Shown here: positions 8,773 through 17,924 of the stretch, in pieces
Position numbering within the stretch: the first letter of the stretch is position 1
Layout: the number at the start of each line of letters is the position of its first letter
From: a virus
Reading direction: 5' to 3' (one strand)
DNA length: 40,246 nt
IMG/VR virus record: IMGVR_UViG_3300042881_003136
Coordinates: 1 to 40,246 of that record
Made by a program: the position numbers and the translations under genes
The notes under the pieces: model-generated
Seen by the model: the letters and a program-made list of their open reading frames with translations, nothing else
What the model was told of the DNA's origin: nothing
Databases searched by the model: none

Positions 8773-10469
8773 TATTTCATCTTCCATCCATAAGTAGATC
8801 CAGTATATATAAATGATACTGAAAATCCACTTATATCTAATGATGCATTGTCAGCAACACCATTTATTTTTTCACCGTTTCTATTTATAATAACATCGTT
8901 AACTGATGCATTGTTAGATGCATCTAAAATTTCTATTTCAGCTCCTAGTGCTGGTGTGGCTGGCAAAGTAAGGCTTCTGTCTCCTGTGGTATCTACAAAA
9001 TATCTTGTGCTTGCCGATAGTGTTATGTCTGTAGATACTGATTGTGGTGATAGGCCTCCTGCAATGCTAGACCATTCTGTTGCATAATCTGTATTGCTTG
9101 ATTTTACAAGATACTGTCCTGTAGATCCTCCCGCTGCAACACCTGGTCCTGTAGCACCTGTGGCACCTGTAGCACCTGTGGCACCTGTAGCACCTGTAGC
9201 GCCTTGAATTCCTTGTATTCCTTGTTCACCTTGTGGACCAGCTGGTCCTGTAGCGCCAGTTGCGCCAGTTGCTCCTGTTGGTCCAGTTGGCCCAACTATT
9301 TGTCCAGCATCTGTCCAACTAGTTCCATTCCAAACATAAAGATTTCCGTCTGCATCTACAATCCATGAATCTCCTATTGTATTTCCGCTTGAAGGTAAAT
9401 TAATAACTGCAGCAACGCTACCCTTTAATGTGACTGATGCTCCAGCCTGTCCTTGTGGTCCCGTCGGACCTTGTGGTCCAGTTGGTCCTGTAGCGCCAGT
9501 TGCTCCTGTTGGTCCTTGTATTCCCTGTATTCCTTGTGGACCAGTTTCTCCTTGTGCACCAGTAGGGCCAGTAGCTCCTTGATTACCAGTTCTAGTAACA
9601 ACAAATAACATATTGCTATTATTTGTTGGAATAGATGTAGAACCAGAAACATATGCTACTGGAACCTTATAATATCCAGAAGCGGAAGTTACTGATCCAT
9701 TAATTGCAAAAACATAATTCCTAGATTCTGACTCACCACTTATTACTATATGTCCCTTTATTGGAGAGCTTGAATCATCCCAGCTTCCCAACCAGTCAAA
9801 CTGTGATGCAGATATTTTATCTGTATTGCTTATATAAATGTTTGTAACAGTTAGTGGAACTGCACTATTAAGTTTAAAGTTTCCCGATCCAGGATCTGAA
9901 TCTGTAGTTCCAGTTATAAAAGACCATTTTACTCCAGCAGAAGCACCCGTAACACCTTGTATACCTTGTATTCCCTGCTCACCCTGTATACCCTGTATTC
10001 CTTGTGGACCAGTTGCGCCTGTTGCACCAGCAGGGCCTGTTGCACCAGCGGGACCAGTTGCTCCAGTTGGTCCGACTGGACCAGTTACTCCAGATACCTG
10101 TACCCAGTATGTTCCATCAAATACATAAAATTCTCCAGTTTCATTATCAAACCATACTTCACCAGCTGATGAAGATGTTGGCGGGGTAAATTGTACTTTA
10201 ACAGCTTCGTCTACAGTTAAAACAACACGATTATTATTATCATCGTATGTGGCTGTTACATTGTTATGATTTGCATGATTAAAAAGTGTTGCTGTTGCAT
10301 CTTGAATTTCTTCAGAAGTCAGTGATGATGATACTGGACCCCATGCGGTTCCATTATAGTATTTTAAAGAATTTAGGGATGTGTTGTAATATATATCCCC
10401 AGCAATAGCTGTCCCTGGGTCTTGGGCTAAAGCTACTAAATTTACAGGTAACTTAAATTTAATAGACAT
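8772..10469 (-). CDS. Collagen-like tail fibre protein
   Basis: 565 aa. Three blocks of Gly-X-Y triplets ([19 protein letters not shown] type and [10 protein letters not shown] type) at about 133-177, 300-345 and 390-440 are joined by globular beta segments. Gly-X-Y repeats form collagen triple helices, a known design for phage fibres. Near the N-terminus [20 protein letters not shown] repeats the module of gene 4969-5859. The C-terminal 90 residues form a globular tip ([20 protein letters not shown]). The triplet DNA is repetitive, so copy number could vary by slippage. Confidence 0.85.
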   Translation of the reverse strand: MSIKFKLPVNLVALAQDPGTAIAGDIYYNTSLNSLKYYNGTAWGPVSSSLTSEEIQDATATLFNHANHNNVTATYDDNNNRVVLTVDEAVKVQFTPPTSSSAGEVWFDNETGEFYVFDGTYWVQVSGVTGPVGPTGATGPAGATGPAGATGATGPQGIQGIQGEQGIQGIQGVTGASAGVKWSFITGTTDSDPGSGNFKLNSAVPLTVTNIYISNTDKISASQFDWLGSWDDSSSPIKGHIVISGESESRNYVFAINGSVTSASGYYKVPVAYVSGSTSIPTNNSNMLFVVTRTGNQGATGPTGAQGETGPQGIQGIQGPTGATGATGPTGPQGPTGPQGQAGASVTLKGSVAAVINLPSSGNTIGDSWIVDADGNLYVWNGTSWTDAGQIVGPTGPTGATGATGATGPAGPQGEQGIQGIQGATGATGATGATGATGATGPGVAAGGSTGQYLVKSSNTDYATEWSSIAGGLSPQSVSTDITLSASTRYFVDTTGDRSLTLPATPALGAEIEILDASNNASVNDVIINRNGEKINGVADNASLDISGFSVSFIYTGSTYGWKMK

Positions 10470-10472
10470 TTA

Positions 10473-11780
10473 CTACCCTACTACTACTACCTTATAAGCT
10501 CCAGACGCAGGTGCTACTGCAAAAGATACTGTGGCAGCAGATGTACTTGTTCTTACAACGCCAGCCTCTACTGACTCAAAAGTTGCTGAATCAAAAATCT
10601 GGACTGTTACCTCTCTTGTTCCAAGATTGTGTGTGATTGTAAATGATGTTGCGGTACCGTCTCCTATAACCTCAGAGTGTTTTCTTGTTATAGCATGGTA
10701 TGTTGTACCGTTATTTGTAAGTGTCCAGTTATCATTTGTCTCATTCCATAGAATTTCAACATCTGATTCTGATCCACGCTCTACTCTAATTCCAGCATCT
10801 GCTGTTGGTGTACCAGTAAAGTCTGTATTAAGGTTAATCTTATTATCAACAATGTTTACCTGAGTAGTATTAACAGAGTTAATTGTTCCAGTTACGTTTA
10901 AGTTTCCGCCAACTGTTAAATTATTAGTAATGGATACGTCATTTGGTAATCCAATTGTTACGCTTGAGCCTTCTGATCCAGAACCAGTAACCTCAATCTC
11001 ATTTGTAGTTCCTGTAATTCCAGCAACGTAATTTCCTGTTGTTTGTGTTCCAAGGTTTACGTTCTTTATTGATACTGCGCCAGATGATACTGTGAAATCT
11101 GCATCTGCGAATGAAGCAACACCCTTATTAGTTGTTGTTGCATCTTCTGCAGATACTGTAATTGTATTGTTTGTTACAGCTACATCTATACCTTCTCCAC
11201 CAGATATTGTTAGTGTATCTGTAAGAAGATTTACTGTGTCTGTTCCAGTATCTCCTGCTATTGAAAGATTAGTTGCTACATCTACTTCACCAGCAGCGGT
11301 CAAACGACCTCTTGAGTCTACTGTGAATGTAGGAATTTTTGTTGTTGATCCATATGAACCAGCGGTTACACCAGTTGTAGGAAGATCAATGTTTACTGCT
11401 GCTGTTTCTGAACCAGAACCTGTAACTGTTATTGTTCCACCAGATGATGCTAGTGTTGCTACATAGTCACCAGTTGTATCTGTGCCAAGTGCTACTGAGT
11501 TTGCATTGATTGTAGCATTAAGAGTAATTTCTCCAGCTGCATTAGTTGTTGCTGTTCCTGTAAGATCTCCACCAAGAGTAATGGACATTTGTCCAGATGA
11601 AACCCATGCTGTTCCATTGTAATAAAATAGTTTATTTGATGTTGAATCGAAGTAGACTCGTCCTTTATATACGGTCTCTGATCCAGATGGTACTGTTGGA
11701 TTTGAAGTAGCGTTTTCTATGCGGAGTTTCTGGATTTCCAGACCCGTCATATCTATCGACGTTAAAAATTTACGTGCCAC
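10473..11780 (-). CDS. Tail fibre protein
   Basis: 435 aa from a GTG start with TAGGAGT upstream. It carries the fibre entry motif VYFDSTSNKLFYYNGTAWVSS, then Thr/Val/Gly-rich beta repeats (SGSETAAVNIDLPTTGVTAG and a similar copy later) and a C-terminal domain ending TSFTITHNLGTREVTVQIFD. That last domain occurs at the end of many marine and freshwater phage fibres. It is the first of three fibre genes linked by 0-3 bases, probably forming parts of one fibre network. Confidence 0.75.
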   Translation of the reverse strand: MARKFLTSIDMTGLEIQKLRIENATSNPTVPSGSETVYKGRVYFDSTSNKLFYYNGTAWVSSGQMSITLGGDLTGTATTNAAGEITLNATINANSVALGTDTTGDYVATLASSGGTITVTGSGSETAAVNIDLPTTGVTAGSYGSTTKIPTFTVDSRGRLTAAGEVDVATNLSIAGDTGTDTVNLLTDTLTISGGEGIDVAVTNNTITVSAEDATTTNKGVASFADADFTVSSGAVSIKNVNLGTQTTGNYVAGITGTTNEIEVTGSGSEGSSVTIGLPNDVSITNNLTVGGNLNVTGTINSVNTTQVNIVDNKINLNTDFTGTPTADAGIRVERGSESDVEILWNETNDNWTLTNNGTTYHAITRKHSEVIGDGTATSFTITHNLGTREVTVQIFDSATFESVEAGVVRTSTSAATVSFAVAPASGAYKVVVVG

Positions 11781-11806
11781 TGTTTATTACTCCTAGGTAT
11801 TTAAGA

Positions 11807-12262
11807 TTACGACAGGTATGCTTTTCCAGAAAAACCTGCTGCAAAACTAATTATAACAGAATTATCATTCTGGTACTGGACATGCCCCTCGACTTGATAT
11901 CCGTTATTATCCACTACGGTTACGTTTGGCTTAAACTGTAATTTATGTGCTGAAAATGGTATGTTCCAGGTGGTATTTGAAATCTCTTGAGTATGGGTAT
12001 AGACAGATTCTGGTAGGGTAAATAGATCAATTGGGGTTCCCCAGTCACCTGCATATGTTCTTGGACCGTATAGTAAATACTCTGGTACCTTAAGGTAAAA
12101 ATCTCCCTCTACTGCATTTACTGGAAAATTGGCTGTAGGAACTTGTGTTCCATTAAGTATAGAATTACCTCTAGGACCTGGTTGACCAGTATCAGATATT
12201 ATTACCTCATTTTCAGTGGTAGTAATATCTATAATATTTGAGTTGTCTATATAATTAGTCAT
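11807..12262 (-). CDS. Tail-associated protein with short Gly-Pro motif
   Basis: 151 aa. The N-terminal third has GQPGPRGNSILNGTQVPTAN, a linker seen where collagen-like or fibre modules begin, followed by EGDFYLKVPEYLLYGPRT. The C-terminal half is beta-rich (NVTVVDNNGYQVEGHVQYQN), similar in style to small carbohydrate-binding or baseplate domains. It overlaps the upstream gene by 8 bases, so translation is coupled. The structural role is inferred from position and composition. Confidence 0.65.
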   Translation of the reverse strand: MTNYIDNSNIIDITTTENEVIISDTGQPGPRGNSILNGTQVPTANFPVNAVEGDFYLKVPEYLLYGPRTYAGDWGTPIDLFTLPESVYTHTQEISNTTWNIPFSAHKLQFKPNVTVVDNNGYQVEGHVQYQNDNSVIISFAAGFSGKAYLS

Positions 12263-12605
12263 TTATTGTTACCGCTCTAGAAACATCTAGCCATCCCTCA
12301 AGCAGTCTTGTTACCACTCCGCTTCCGTTTACAATAATTAAATCATAAGCAGATTTTGGATATGCAATAACTTTTGTTTTATCCGCATTAACATTAATAT
12401 CAATTTTTCCAGCAAGCGGTGTAACCACTATGCCGTCTCCAATAGAGCATGAAGCTAGAATCTTTTTTGATCCTGGTGCTGACTTAATATCCATATAAAC
12501 TTGGTACTGTGTTAAATCTATTGGGTCTCCGTCTGGGTCTTTATAGACTATGCTAAAGCGGAAATTGGCGGCCTGATCAACCTTCCAATTCTTAATTCCT
12601 GCCAT
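12255..12605 (-). CDS. Small beta-sandwich tail/baseplate protein
   Basis: 116 aa from the ATG at 12605; a TTG at 12608 is a possible alternative, with GGAGG upstream of both. The pattern (ANFRFSIVYKDPDGDPIDLT, then YQVYMDIKS, ending VVTRLLEGWLDVSRAVT) fits the small immunoglobulin-like domain found at the N-terminus of baseplate upper proteins and in actinophage LtfC/Gp6-like proteins. It is the first gene of the long tail-fibre operon. The family assignment is by eye only. Confidence 0.6.
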   Translation of the reverse strand: MAGIKNWKVDQAANFRFSIVYKDPDGDPIDLTQYQVYMDIKSAPGSKKILASCSIGDGIVVTPLAGKIDINVNADKTKVIAYPKSAYDLIIVNGSGVVTRLLEGWLDVSRAVTIND

Positions 12606-12651
12606 CAATTATATACCTCCGAGATAATTCAATTTTATCATGAAAGTAGTT

Positions 12652-14586
12652 CTAGACTGATGTTGTGGTTAAGTCTACAATCTCGCAATGATCTGAGGTA
12701 CAGGCAAGAGTTTGGGCTCCTGCTGTCATGTCCTCTTTTTCAAAAAATGACAGGTCTTCCCATCTAATTACTGAAGGCATTTTAGCCAACAACTCTAAGT
12801 ATTCAGTTTCGTTAACTTCTTGGTATGGTGCTTGTTTATATGTATGGTCTGAATATGGTAAAAAGGATATTCCAGAAACCTCGTCAAAATGTTCCCACAC
12901 CCATGCACCTACGGCCATCCATTCAGTTTCGTGAACAGATACAGTAATTGATGGTTTATGCTCACACCATGCTCTTTGATATACCAGCCATGTATTTAAG
13001 TGCTCTATTGCGGTTAATTCATTTCTTAATATTGCGCCCTCTGGTGCTTTTACTGGGAAAGAAAATACCGTTGTTGAGTCTGGCTTCATAACATCTGGCT
13101 CGTTTGGTACGTTATAAGACTTCATTAATTCTGTTAAAGGATCTTTATTATCTGCACGTACTGTTCTAATATAATATTGAGAATGCCAAGGGTGCATTCC
13201 TGAAGATACTCCAGTAAGCTGAGATACTGTTCCAGATGGCTTTACGCAAGTAATGGCTGCTGATTCGCTTATTCCTATTTTCTTGGCCTCATCTGAATTT
13301 ATTGTACGGGCATACTCACGTAGCCCATTAAGTGTAGACTCTAGCTTTTTAATGTCTTCTTTTCCAGAAAAAAACTTATGCCCAAATTGTCCAGTTAAAG
13401 ATACTCCAAGTAAGCGCTCTTCTTCTGTATTATCCTTCCAAATTTTACGAAGGTATTTAAAGTCAGTAAGGGTTGATTGCCATGTTCCTAGGATTGTGGC
13501 TAGTCTTACTTTATTTGATATGTCCTCGACTTTATCATTTTCACGAATTACTACCTCTGAAAGATTACAGAACTGGTACGGGCGAAGGATAATTTCAGAG
13601 CATGGATTTGTTCCATAGTGTATTTCAGGATCTCTGCGACCATACTTGGCTGCCTGCTTCTGTGCAGCAGCAACATTGTATATACCACGTTCTCCAGATT
13701 TAGAGTCATATAAGTTTTTCCACTCTGCAATAAACTGTGCCATTTCTGGTCTTCTTGAATATGCAACTGAGTTATTTGATAGTGCACGTTGTGAATTATT
13801 TTCCCACCAATTTCCAACCTTAGCTTGTGCCATTTCAATGTCATTGATATTAGAAAGAGAAATCATTGCTGATCTACGTACTCCACCAACAACTACAATT
13901 TCTCCAATTTTACACATTATGTCATGGCATTCAATTGGCTTTAAATTTCTTCCGACAGCATTCTTAAAAACCTTTATTGTAAAATCAAATAAGTTTACAA
14001 GTGGTTGTGGTCCAGATGATCTTCCACCCATTGTCTTTAGCCTTGCTCCAGAAGGTCTTAGCTTACTAACATCTATTGTTGGTATTTGACCAGACCAGAG
14101 AAGTGCTAGTAGCTCTCTGTATGCTTTAGCCCAACCAGTTTTAGAATCTTCTACAGTTATAACTGTTGATGATTTTTCTAGTAATTCTGGGACTGGTGGT
14201 AATTTATTTATGTATTTATATTCTACAGAAAATCCTACTCCAGTTCCGCACATTAATATATACATTGTTTCATCGAATGATCTTGGTGAATCTACTGGAA
14301 CAAATGAACAATTGTATCCAGCAACGTGATCTCTTGATAGTGCTGCTCCAGCAGTCATAACAGATCTCATTGATGGCATGATGTCTAAATTATAAACAGC
14401 ATTTTTTAATTCTTGTATTAACTTTGTATCTGGTTCATATAAATGGTTCTCAAAAAGATGGTCAAGCATGAAACTAAAATATCTATCAACAGTCTCACCC
14501 CAGGTTTCTCTGCGATTCTCTGAATCTATATATCTTGCGTATCTTGAGAGAGCGATAAACTCTTGGTAAGCTGATGGTAATGACAT
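12652..14586 (-). CDS. nrdJ: Class II (adenosylcobalamin-dependent) ribonucleoside-triphosphate reductase
   Basis: 644 aa, monomeric RTPR type. It reduces ribonucleotides to deoxyribonucleotides using a thiyl radical generated from adenosylcobalamin. Visible residues: Cys93 in YNCSFVPVDS and Cys340 in YQFCNLSEVV form the reducing pair, NPCSEIIL holds Asn327, the radical Cys329 and Glu331, and the C-terminal CTSDHC (629-634) is the CX4C shuttle to thioredoxin. GGVRRSAMISL and CVKPSGTVSQLTG are family motifs. It is shorter than the roughly 740-aa lactobacillar enzyme. A dedicated promoter lies upstream, and a cofactor-making adenosyltransferase is encoded at 35743-36297. Confidence 0.93.
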   Translation of the reverse strand: MSLPSAYQEFIALSRYARYIDSENRRETWGETVDRYFSFMLDHLFENHLYEPDTKLIQELKNAVYNLDIMPSMRSVMTAGAALSRDHVAGYNCSFVPVDSPRSFDETMYILMCGTGVGFSVEYKYINKLPPVPELLEKSSTVITVEDSKTGWAKAYRELLALLWSGQIPTIDVSKLRPSGARLKTMGGRSSGPQPLVNLFDFTIKVFKNAVGRNLKPIECHDIMCKIGEIVVVGGVRRSAMISLSNINDIEMAQAKVGNWWENNSQRALSNNSVAYSRRPEMAQFIAEWKNLYDSKSGERGIYNVAAAQKQAAKYGRRDPEIHYGTNPCSEIILRPYQFCNLSEVVIRENDKVEDISNKVRLATILGTWQSTLTDFKYLRKIWKDNTEEERLLGVSLTGQFGHKFFSGKEDIKKLESTLNGLREYARTINSDEAKKIGISESAAITCVKPSGTVSQLTGVSSGMHPWHSQYYIRTVRADNKDPLTELMKSYNVPNEPDVMKPDSTTVFSFPVKAPEGAILRNELTAIEHLNTWLVYQRAWCEHKPSITVSVHETEWMAVGAWVWEHFDEVSGISFLPYSDHTYKQAPYQEVNETEYLELLAKMPSVIRWEDLSFFEKEDMTAGAQTLACTSDHCEIVDLTTTSV

Positions 14587-14645
14587 TTTATAAAGCCTCT
14601 TTCTTATCCCATTTAGGATTTTTTAATTTTTGATTTGGATTACTA

Positions 14646-14674
14646 AGTCTAGCACAAACAATTTTTGATGCCAA
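14646..14674 (-). promoter_or_regulatory. Promoter of the ribonucleotide reductase gene
   Basis: Minus strand TTGGCA (14674-14669), 17 bases, TAGACT (14651-14646), preceded by TGC (extended -10). The predicted leader is about 50 bases and carries AGAGG before the ATG at 14586. The promoter overlaps the end of the upstream glycosyltransferase gene. Confidence 0.7.
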
Positions 14675-14676
14675 GT

Positions 14677-15651
14677 CTAAGCTAGGTGGCTAAAAGATTT
14701 TTTAGTTAAATCTATCCAGTTATACTTCTCATAAATTTTAGTTGTGTTTTTCAGGGCAATTGCGGAGTATTTACTGTAACTGTTTATTGCTTCAAGCATC
14801 AATTCTTTCAAATGATCTATCTTTGGCTCAAACATTTTCCCTGGATGCATTATTGGCCATGGAGAGTCTCCAAGTGTTGAGTCTAACTTTAGAGTTATAA
14901 AATCTTTATATGGTGCCCAAGACTCTGTACAAATTACGGGCATTGCTGTTGCCATTGCTTGCAGTGGTATAAAACCAAACCCTTCTCCCCAAGACGGATA
15001 CACGAGGCAGTGGTGCATTGACATTAGTTGTAAAAGTTCTTCGTCTTCCATTTCACGATTTACAATTTTTATGTTTGGATACTTCTGAGATATGTCTATA
15101 AAATTTCCAAATATATCTTTGTGTCTTATCGTATGAGCTTCATGTGCTTTTATAGTTAATTCAACATCTGGATTATCACCAAATAACTCTATGAAAGCTT
15201 TTACTGTTAGGGATCCGCCCTTTCTTTCGGCTGGCTCTCCAATATGTAGAAATCTAAATTTATTTTTTACTTCCCTTACTCTTGGTACTTTCCATATATC
15301 GTGTAATCCGTGTTCATATACACGAACTGGTTTTTTTACACCAGCATCGACATACCATTCTGCAACAAGTGGGGAGGTAGCCCATACCTCGTCACATTGA
15401 TTAAAATTTTCTAACCAGTACATTGGCAACTCAGTAGATTCCCAGGGAGTATACCCAATTGTATGAATATCTGATCTAATATACTTATAGTGTATTGGCT
15501 GTACGAAATTTAGGTGAATGTCAGCTTTAGGGTTTGTAAGTGTAACAAAGTGTCCCAGACTCTGTAATGATGATATTATGCCTTTCCCAGCCTGACCATA
15601 CCCTACAGTGGCATTATATCCAGACTCAGACGTAAAAAAGCTTATATGCAT
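14677..15651 (-). CDS. GT4-type glycosyltransferase
   Basis: 324 aa from the ATG at 15651 (MHISFFTSESGYN), preceded by AAGGA; an in-frame TTG at 15723 would extend it by 24 residues into the promoter of the divergent gene and is unlikely. The GT-B fold is shown by the N-terminal GYGQAGKGIISSL, the central RFLHIGEPAERKGG and the C-terminal VYPSWGEGFGFIPLQAMATA, which holds the E-x7-E-type nucleotide-sugar site. It transfers a sugar from an activated donor. Possible targets are phage DNA, virion proteins or the host envelope; nothing here decides between them. Confidence 0.85.
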   Translation of the reverse strand: MHISFFTSESGYNATVGYGQAGKGIISSLQSLGHFVTLTNPKADIHLNFVQPIHYKYIRSDIHTIGYTPWESTELPMYWLENFNQCDEVWATSPLVAEWYVDAGVKKPVRVYEHGLHDIWKVPRVREVKNKFRFLHIGEPAERKGGSLTVKAFIELFGDNPDVELTIKAHEAHTIRHKDIFGNFIDISQKYPNIKIVNREMEDEELLQLMSMHHCLVYPSWGEGFGFIPLQAMATAMPVICTESWAPYKDFITLKLDSTLGDSPWPIMHPGKMFEPKIDHLKELMLEAINSYSKYSAIALKNTTKIYEKYNWIDLTKKSFSHLA

Positions 15652-15709
15652 AAAATCCTTCGCTTCAGAATATATTAAGTCTACCACATGGATATTTTTT
15701 TTAAAATAG

Positions 15710-15738
15710 TTGACTTGGTCCAATTTAGCAGATAAACT
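15710..15738 (+). promoter_or_regulatory. Leaderless sigma-A-type promoter for lytic transglycosylase
   Basis: TTGACT (15710-15715), 17 bases, TAAACT (15733-15738), then 6 bases to the ATG at 15745. No ribosome-binding site is visible, consistent with a leaderless transcript. Confidence 0.8.
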
Positions 15739-15744
15739 AATATT

Positions 15745-16365
15745 ATGAGTAAAAACCTAATTATAAAAGTAATTAGTTACTTATCGATAATTATAGTTGG
15801 TAGCAACATGCTTGGTACTACTATTGATTATGATAATTATACTAAAAATCCTTTGAAAAAGGTAAGTAGCTTAGGTGTCGGCTTACCACTTTCTATTGAA
15901 AGTAGTAAATACCAGCACTTAAAGGAAATTCTTGAGACTAGGGAACTTAGAGAAGCTAAGCTCGAAGAGCTTAAAAAATCTAAGAATCTATCCAATGAAG
16001 ATCTAGTTATTTTATTATACCTAGTTGGCTTTGAGGGTAGAGACCTAAAGGAGGCCTGGGCTGTTGCTAAAAAGGAGTCCAATGGGCGTCCTCTTGCATA
16101 CAATGGTAATAGAAAAACAGGAGATAATTCTTACGGTATATTCCAAATCAATATGATTGGAAATCTAGGTCCAGCCAGACTTGAAAAATTTGGACTTAAC
16201 AGCAATAAGGAGTTGCTAAATCCTGTTACCAATGCTGAAATAGCATTTAGAATGTCTAGGGGTGGTGAGGACTGGACCGCATGGAAAGGCCTTACTCCAA
16301 GGACTCAAGATTTAATGGAACAGTTTCCAAAAGTAGATATCCAAAAGTACCAAATGCCTGTGTAA
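15745..16365 (+). CDS. Lysozyme-like lytic transglycosylase with N-terminal signal/anchor
   Basis: 206 aa. Residues 6-24 are a hydrophobic segment (IIKVISYLSIIIVGSNMLG), a signal peptide or membrane anchor. A charged helical linker follows at about 55-85. The C-terminal part has the goose-lysozyme/SLT pattern: catalytic Glu in AVAKKESNGRP, then NSYGIFQINMIGNLGPAR and NAEIAFRMSRGGEDWTAWKG. It should cut the glycan strands of peptidoglycan, acting either in lysis or at DNA entry. It lies next to the lysis module but has its own leaderless promoter and the opposite strand to the endolysin. Confidence 0.82.
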   Translation: MSKNLIIKVISYLSIIIVGSNMLGTTIDYDNYTKNPLKKVSSLGVGLPLSIESSKYQHLKEILETRELREAKLEELKKSKNLSNEDLVILLYLVGFEGRDLKEAWAVAKKESNGRPLAYNGNRKTGDNSYGIFQINMIGNLGPARLEKFGLNSNKELLNPVTNAEIAFRMSRGGEDWTAWKGLTPRTQDLMEQFPKVDIQKYQMPV

Positions 16366-16370
16366 ATTGT

Positions 16371-16399
16371 TTGACATCAATCTTACAAAATGATACAGT
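16371..16399 (+). promoter_or_regulatory. Leaderless sigma-A-type promoter for 16406 operon
   Basis: TTGACA (16371-16376), 17 bases, TACAGT (16394-16399), 6 bases, ATG at 16406. The -35 is perfect and the spacing ideal. Confidence 0.82.
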
Positions 16400-16405
16400 T
16401 ATTGT

Positions 16406-16618
16406 ATGGACATAGATAATACTGGAACTATAGACATTAGAGTCGTTAGGTCATGGCTAGATAACAGAGATGGTTATAGGCATGGCGCAGAGTGTACTAC
16501 TAAATTGCTCTCTGGATTTGACGATGATGGTGTTTATTTAATATGCCTAGAGTGTAATGAAAAAACATACGTTGGATTACACACATACGAGATTATGAAA
16601 AGAGAATTAGATGTCTGA
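16406..16618 (+). CDS. Hypothetical protein
   Basis: 70 aa, MDIDNTGTIDIRVVRSWLDN at the start. Three cysteines include LICLECNEKTY (CxxC), so a small metal-binding knuckle is possible. It is the first gene of a three-gene operon ending in tRNA-Gly and is predicted to be translated from a leaderless mRNA. No family is recognised. Confidence 0.7.
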   Translation: MDIDNTGTIDIRVVRSWLDNRDGYRHGAECTTKLLSGFDDDGVYLICLECNEKTYVGLHTYEIMKRELDV

Positions 16619-16796
16619 AGAAAACGACAATATTCTTCTAGGTATTTATATACAGCTATCTAGAGTTTATGATATGCTTATGTTAATAGCAGATGGTGTA
16701 GGAAAAGGCGAAGAAGCAATAGAGATAAGAAATCTTCATAGCGAAGGTAAAATACTTACACCACCGCCATCATTAGTGGAGGACGAGAATGAATAA
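16611..16796 (+). CDS. Small conserved phage protein
   Basis: 61 aa, overlapping the previous gene by 8 bases. The start MSEENDNILLGIYIQLSRVYDMLM predicts an amphipathic helix able to form a coiled coil; the C-terminus is acidic and proline-containing. Similar short helical proteins are common in actinophages near the lysis genes, but no function is known to me. Confidence 0.7.
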   Translation: MSEENDNILLGIYIQLSRVYDMLMLIADGVGKGEEAIEIRNLHSEGKILTPPPSLVEDENE

Positions 16797-16968
16797 ATAT
16801 TTCGTAAATATCAGCCTTGAGGTTGATATAAATAAATACGATAATATACAAGCCATAGTTGACTCTTTTGACTTAATAGGATCTGCAGAAAATACAGAAA
16901 TCCTTGAAGTTACATATGAAAAAGTTGAACAAGACTGGCAATCAGATTCATCAGACGAAGACTACTAA
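16789..16968 (+). CDS. Small acidic hypothetical protein
   Basis: 59 aa, overlapping the previous gene by 8 bases. It begins MNKYFVNISLEVDINKYDNI and ends in an acidic tail (WQSDSSDEDY). The alternating hydrophobic pattern of the first half suggests a small beta/alpha fold. It is the last coding gene before tRNA-Gly, on the same likely transcript. No function can be assigned. Confidence 0.65.
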   Translation: MNKYFVNISLEVDINKYDNIQAIVDSFDLIGSAENTEILEVTYEKVEQDWQSDSSDEDY

Positions 16969-16981
16969 CTAGCATTTAATT

Positions 16982-17052
16982 GCGAGTGTTACATAATGGT
17001 AGTGTCTCTGCCTTCCAAGCAGATAGTGCCAGTTCGATTCTGGTCACTCGCT
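16982..17052 (+). tRNA. tRNA-Gly (anticodon TCC)
   Basis: Acceptor stem GCGAGTG (16982-16988) pairs with CACTCGC (17045-17051). The anticodon stem CTCTGC/GCAGAT encloses loop CTTCCAA with anticodon TCC, and the T arm has CCAG-TTCGATT-CTGG. The 3' CCA is not encoded. It reads GGA/GGG codons, which matches the glycine-rich tail proteins of this phage. Confidence 0.93.
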
Positions 17053-17058
17053 CAATAA

Positions 17059-17096
17059 AAAACCCCTAGGATAATGCCTAGGGGTTATTTTTTTTA
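17059..17096. terminator. Bidirectional Rho-independent terminator
   Basis: Inverted repeat AACCCCTAGG (17061-17070) / CCTAGGGGTT (17077-17086) with a 6-base loop, followed by a T-run on the plus strand and preceded by an A-run that serves the minus strand. It separates the tRNA operon from the convergent endolysin gene. Confidence 0.9.
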
Positions 17097-17103
17097 TAAT
17101 GTT

Positions 17104-17922
17104 TTACTTTTTAGCTTTTAATGCTTTCCAAGTATTTTCATCAACAATGCCAGTCTCAGCAATCTTATTTGCTTTCTGGAATGCTTTTACTGATGTTAAT
17201 GTTAGACTACCAAAATCACCGTCAGCCTTTAGTTTAAGGAATGATTGTAGCTTTTTGACACGATCACCCTTATCTCCAAGCTTGATGGGTTTAAATGGCT
17301 CTGTAGCCTCTTTTTTAACTACTGGTTTATCTGCTACAGAAGGTTTTGGTGCTGATGCTGATGGCGAATCAGTTGATCCAACTTTAGATAGAAGAGGTAA
17401 ATTTTCTTCTCCTACATAAACTGGTCTTCCCCATCCAACTACAGCGTTGAGAAGTTTCTTTTTGTTGTTCTTAACATATGCTCTAGTTTTTTCTACGCAC
17501 ATGCCACCATTACGTTGGTCACCCTTTGCTGTTCCTGAAGTATTTCCTTCAACAACCTGTATGGTTCCATCTCCATTATTCTTAACACAAATTCCAACAT
17601 GAGATATTCTGTTTACTCCATCTTCTGGAAAATCAAAATAAATCCAGTCTCCTGGAGTTGGGTCATCATTTCTTGCGTCTGCCCATCTATTGTTTTTCTT
17701 AAACCAATCAGATGCTGCAACGGTAGATGCTGACTTTGGATATTTCTTAGGATCTAGACCAGCAGTAAAGGCACACCAAGAAACGAAAGACTGGCACCAT
17801 GGTGCAAAATTTACTCCGCTCCATTTTCCATATTTAGTTTCGTTATCTTTTGGTCCTTCTATGGTACCTATTTCTTTTTTAGCAACTTCAATAATTGCTT
17901 CTAGAGATCCTTTTGCTGACAC
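17104..17922 (-). CDS. Endolysin: CHAP peptidase plus peptidoglycan-binding domain
   Basis: 272 aa, no signal peptide, so holin-dependent. Residues about 1-165 are a CHAP cysteine peptidase/amidase: Cys43 in APWCQSFVSWCAF, His108 in RISHVGICVKN, and Glu125/Asn127 in QVVEGNTSG. A Pro/Ser/Lys linker (170-205) leads to a C-terminal PG_binding_1 domain (KLGDKGDRVKKLQSFL through TGIVDENTWKAL). It cleaves peptide bonds of the cell wall at lysis. It follows the holin gene with 2 bases between them. Confidence 0.92.
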   Translation of the reverse strand: MSAKGSLEAIIEVAKKEIGTIEGPKDNETKYGKWSGVNFAPWCQSFVSWCAFTAGLDPKKYPKSASTVAASDWFKKNNRWADARNDDPTPGDWIYFDFPEDGVNRISHVGICVKNNGDGTIQVVEGNTSGTAKGDQRNGGMCVEKTRAYVKNNKKKLLNAVVGWGRPVYVGEENLPLLSKVGSTDSPSASAPKPSVADKPVVKKEATEPFKPIKLGDKGDRVKKLQSFLKLKADGDFGSLTLTSVKAFQKANKIAETGIVDENTWKALKAKK

Positions 17923-17924
17923 TA

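Noticed and set aside
9838-10189. Plus-strand frames opposite the collagen-like gene
   Set aside because: They are shadows of the Gly-X-Y repeats (Pro/Cys/Ala repeats on the other strand), without ribosome-binding sites.
11770-11777. GCCACTG, resembling the B12-box of cobalamin riboswitches
   Set aside because: It overlaps the start codon of a tail-fibre gene, and none of the other conserved stems of a cobalamin riboswitch is present.
15652-15723. 24-residue N-terminal extension of the GT4 glycosyltransferase
   Set aside because: It would start at TTG inside the divergent leaderless promoter; the ATG at 15651 has AAGGA and begins directly with the first beta strand of the GT-B fold.
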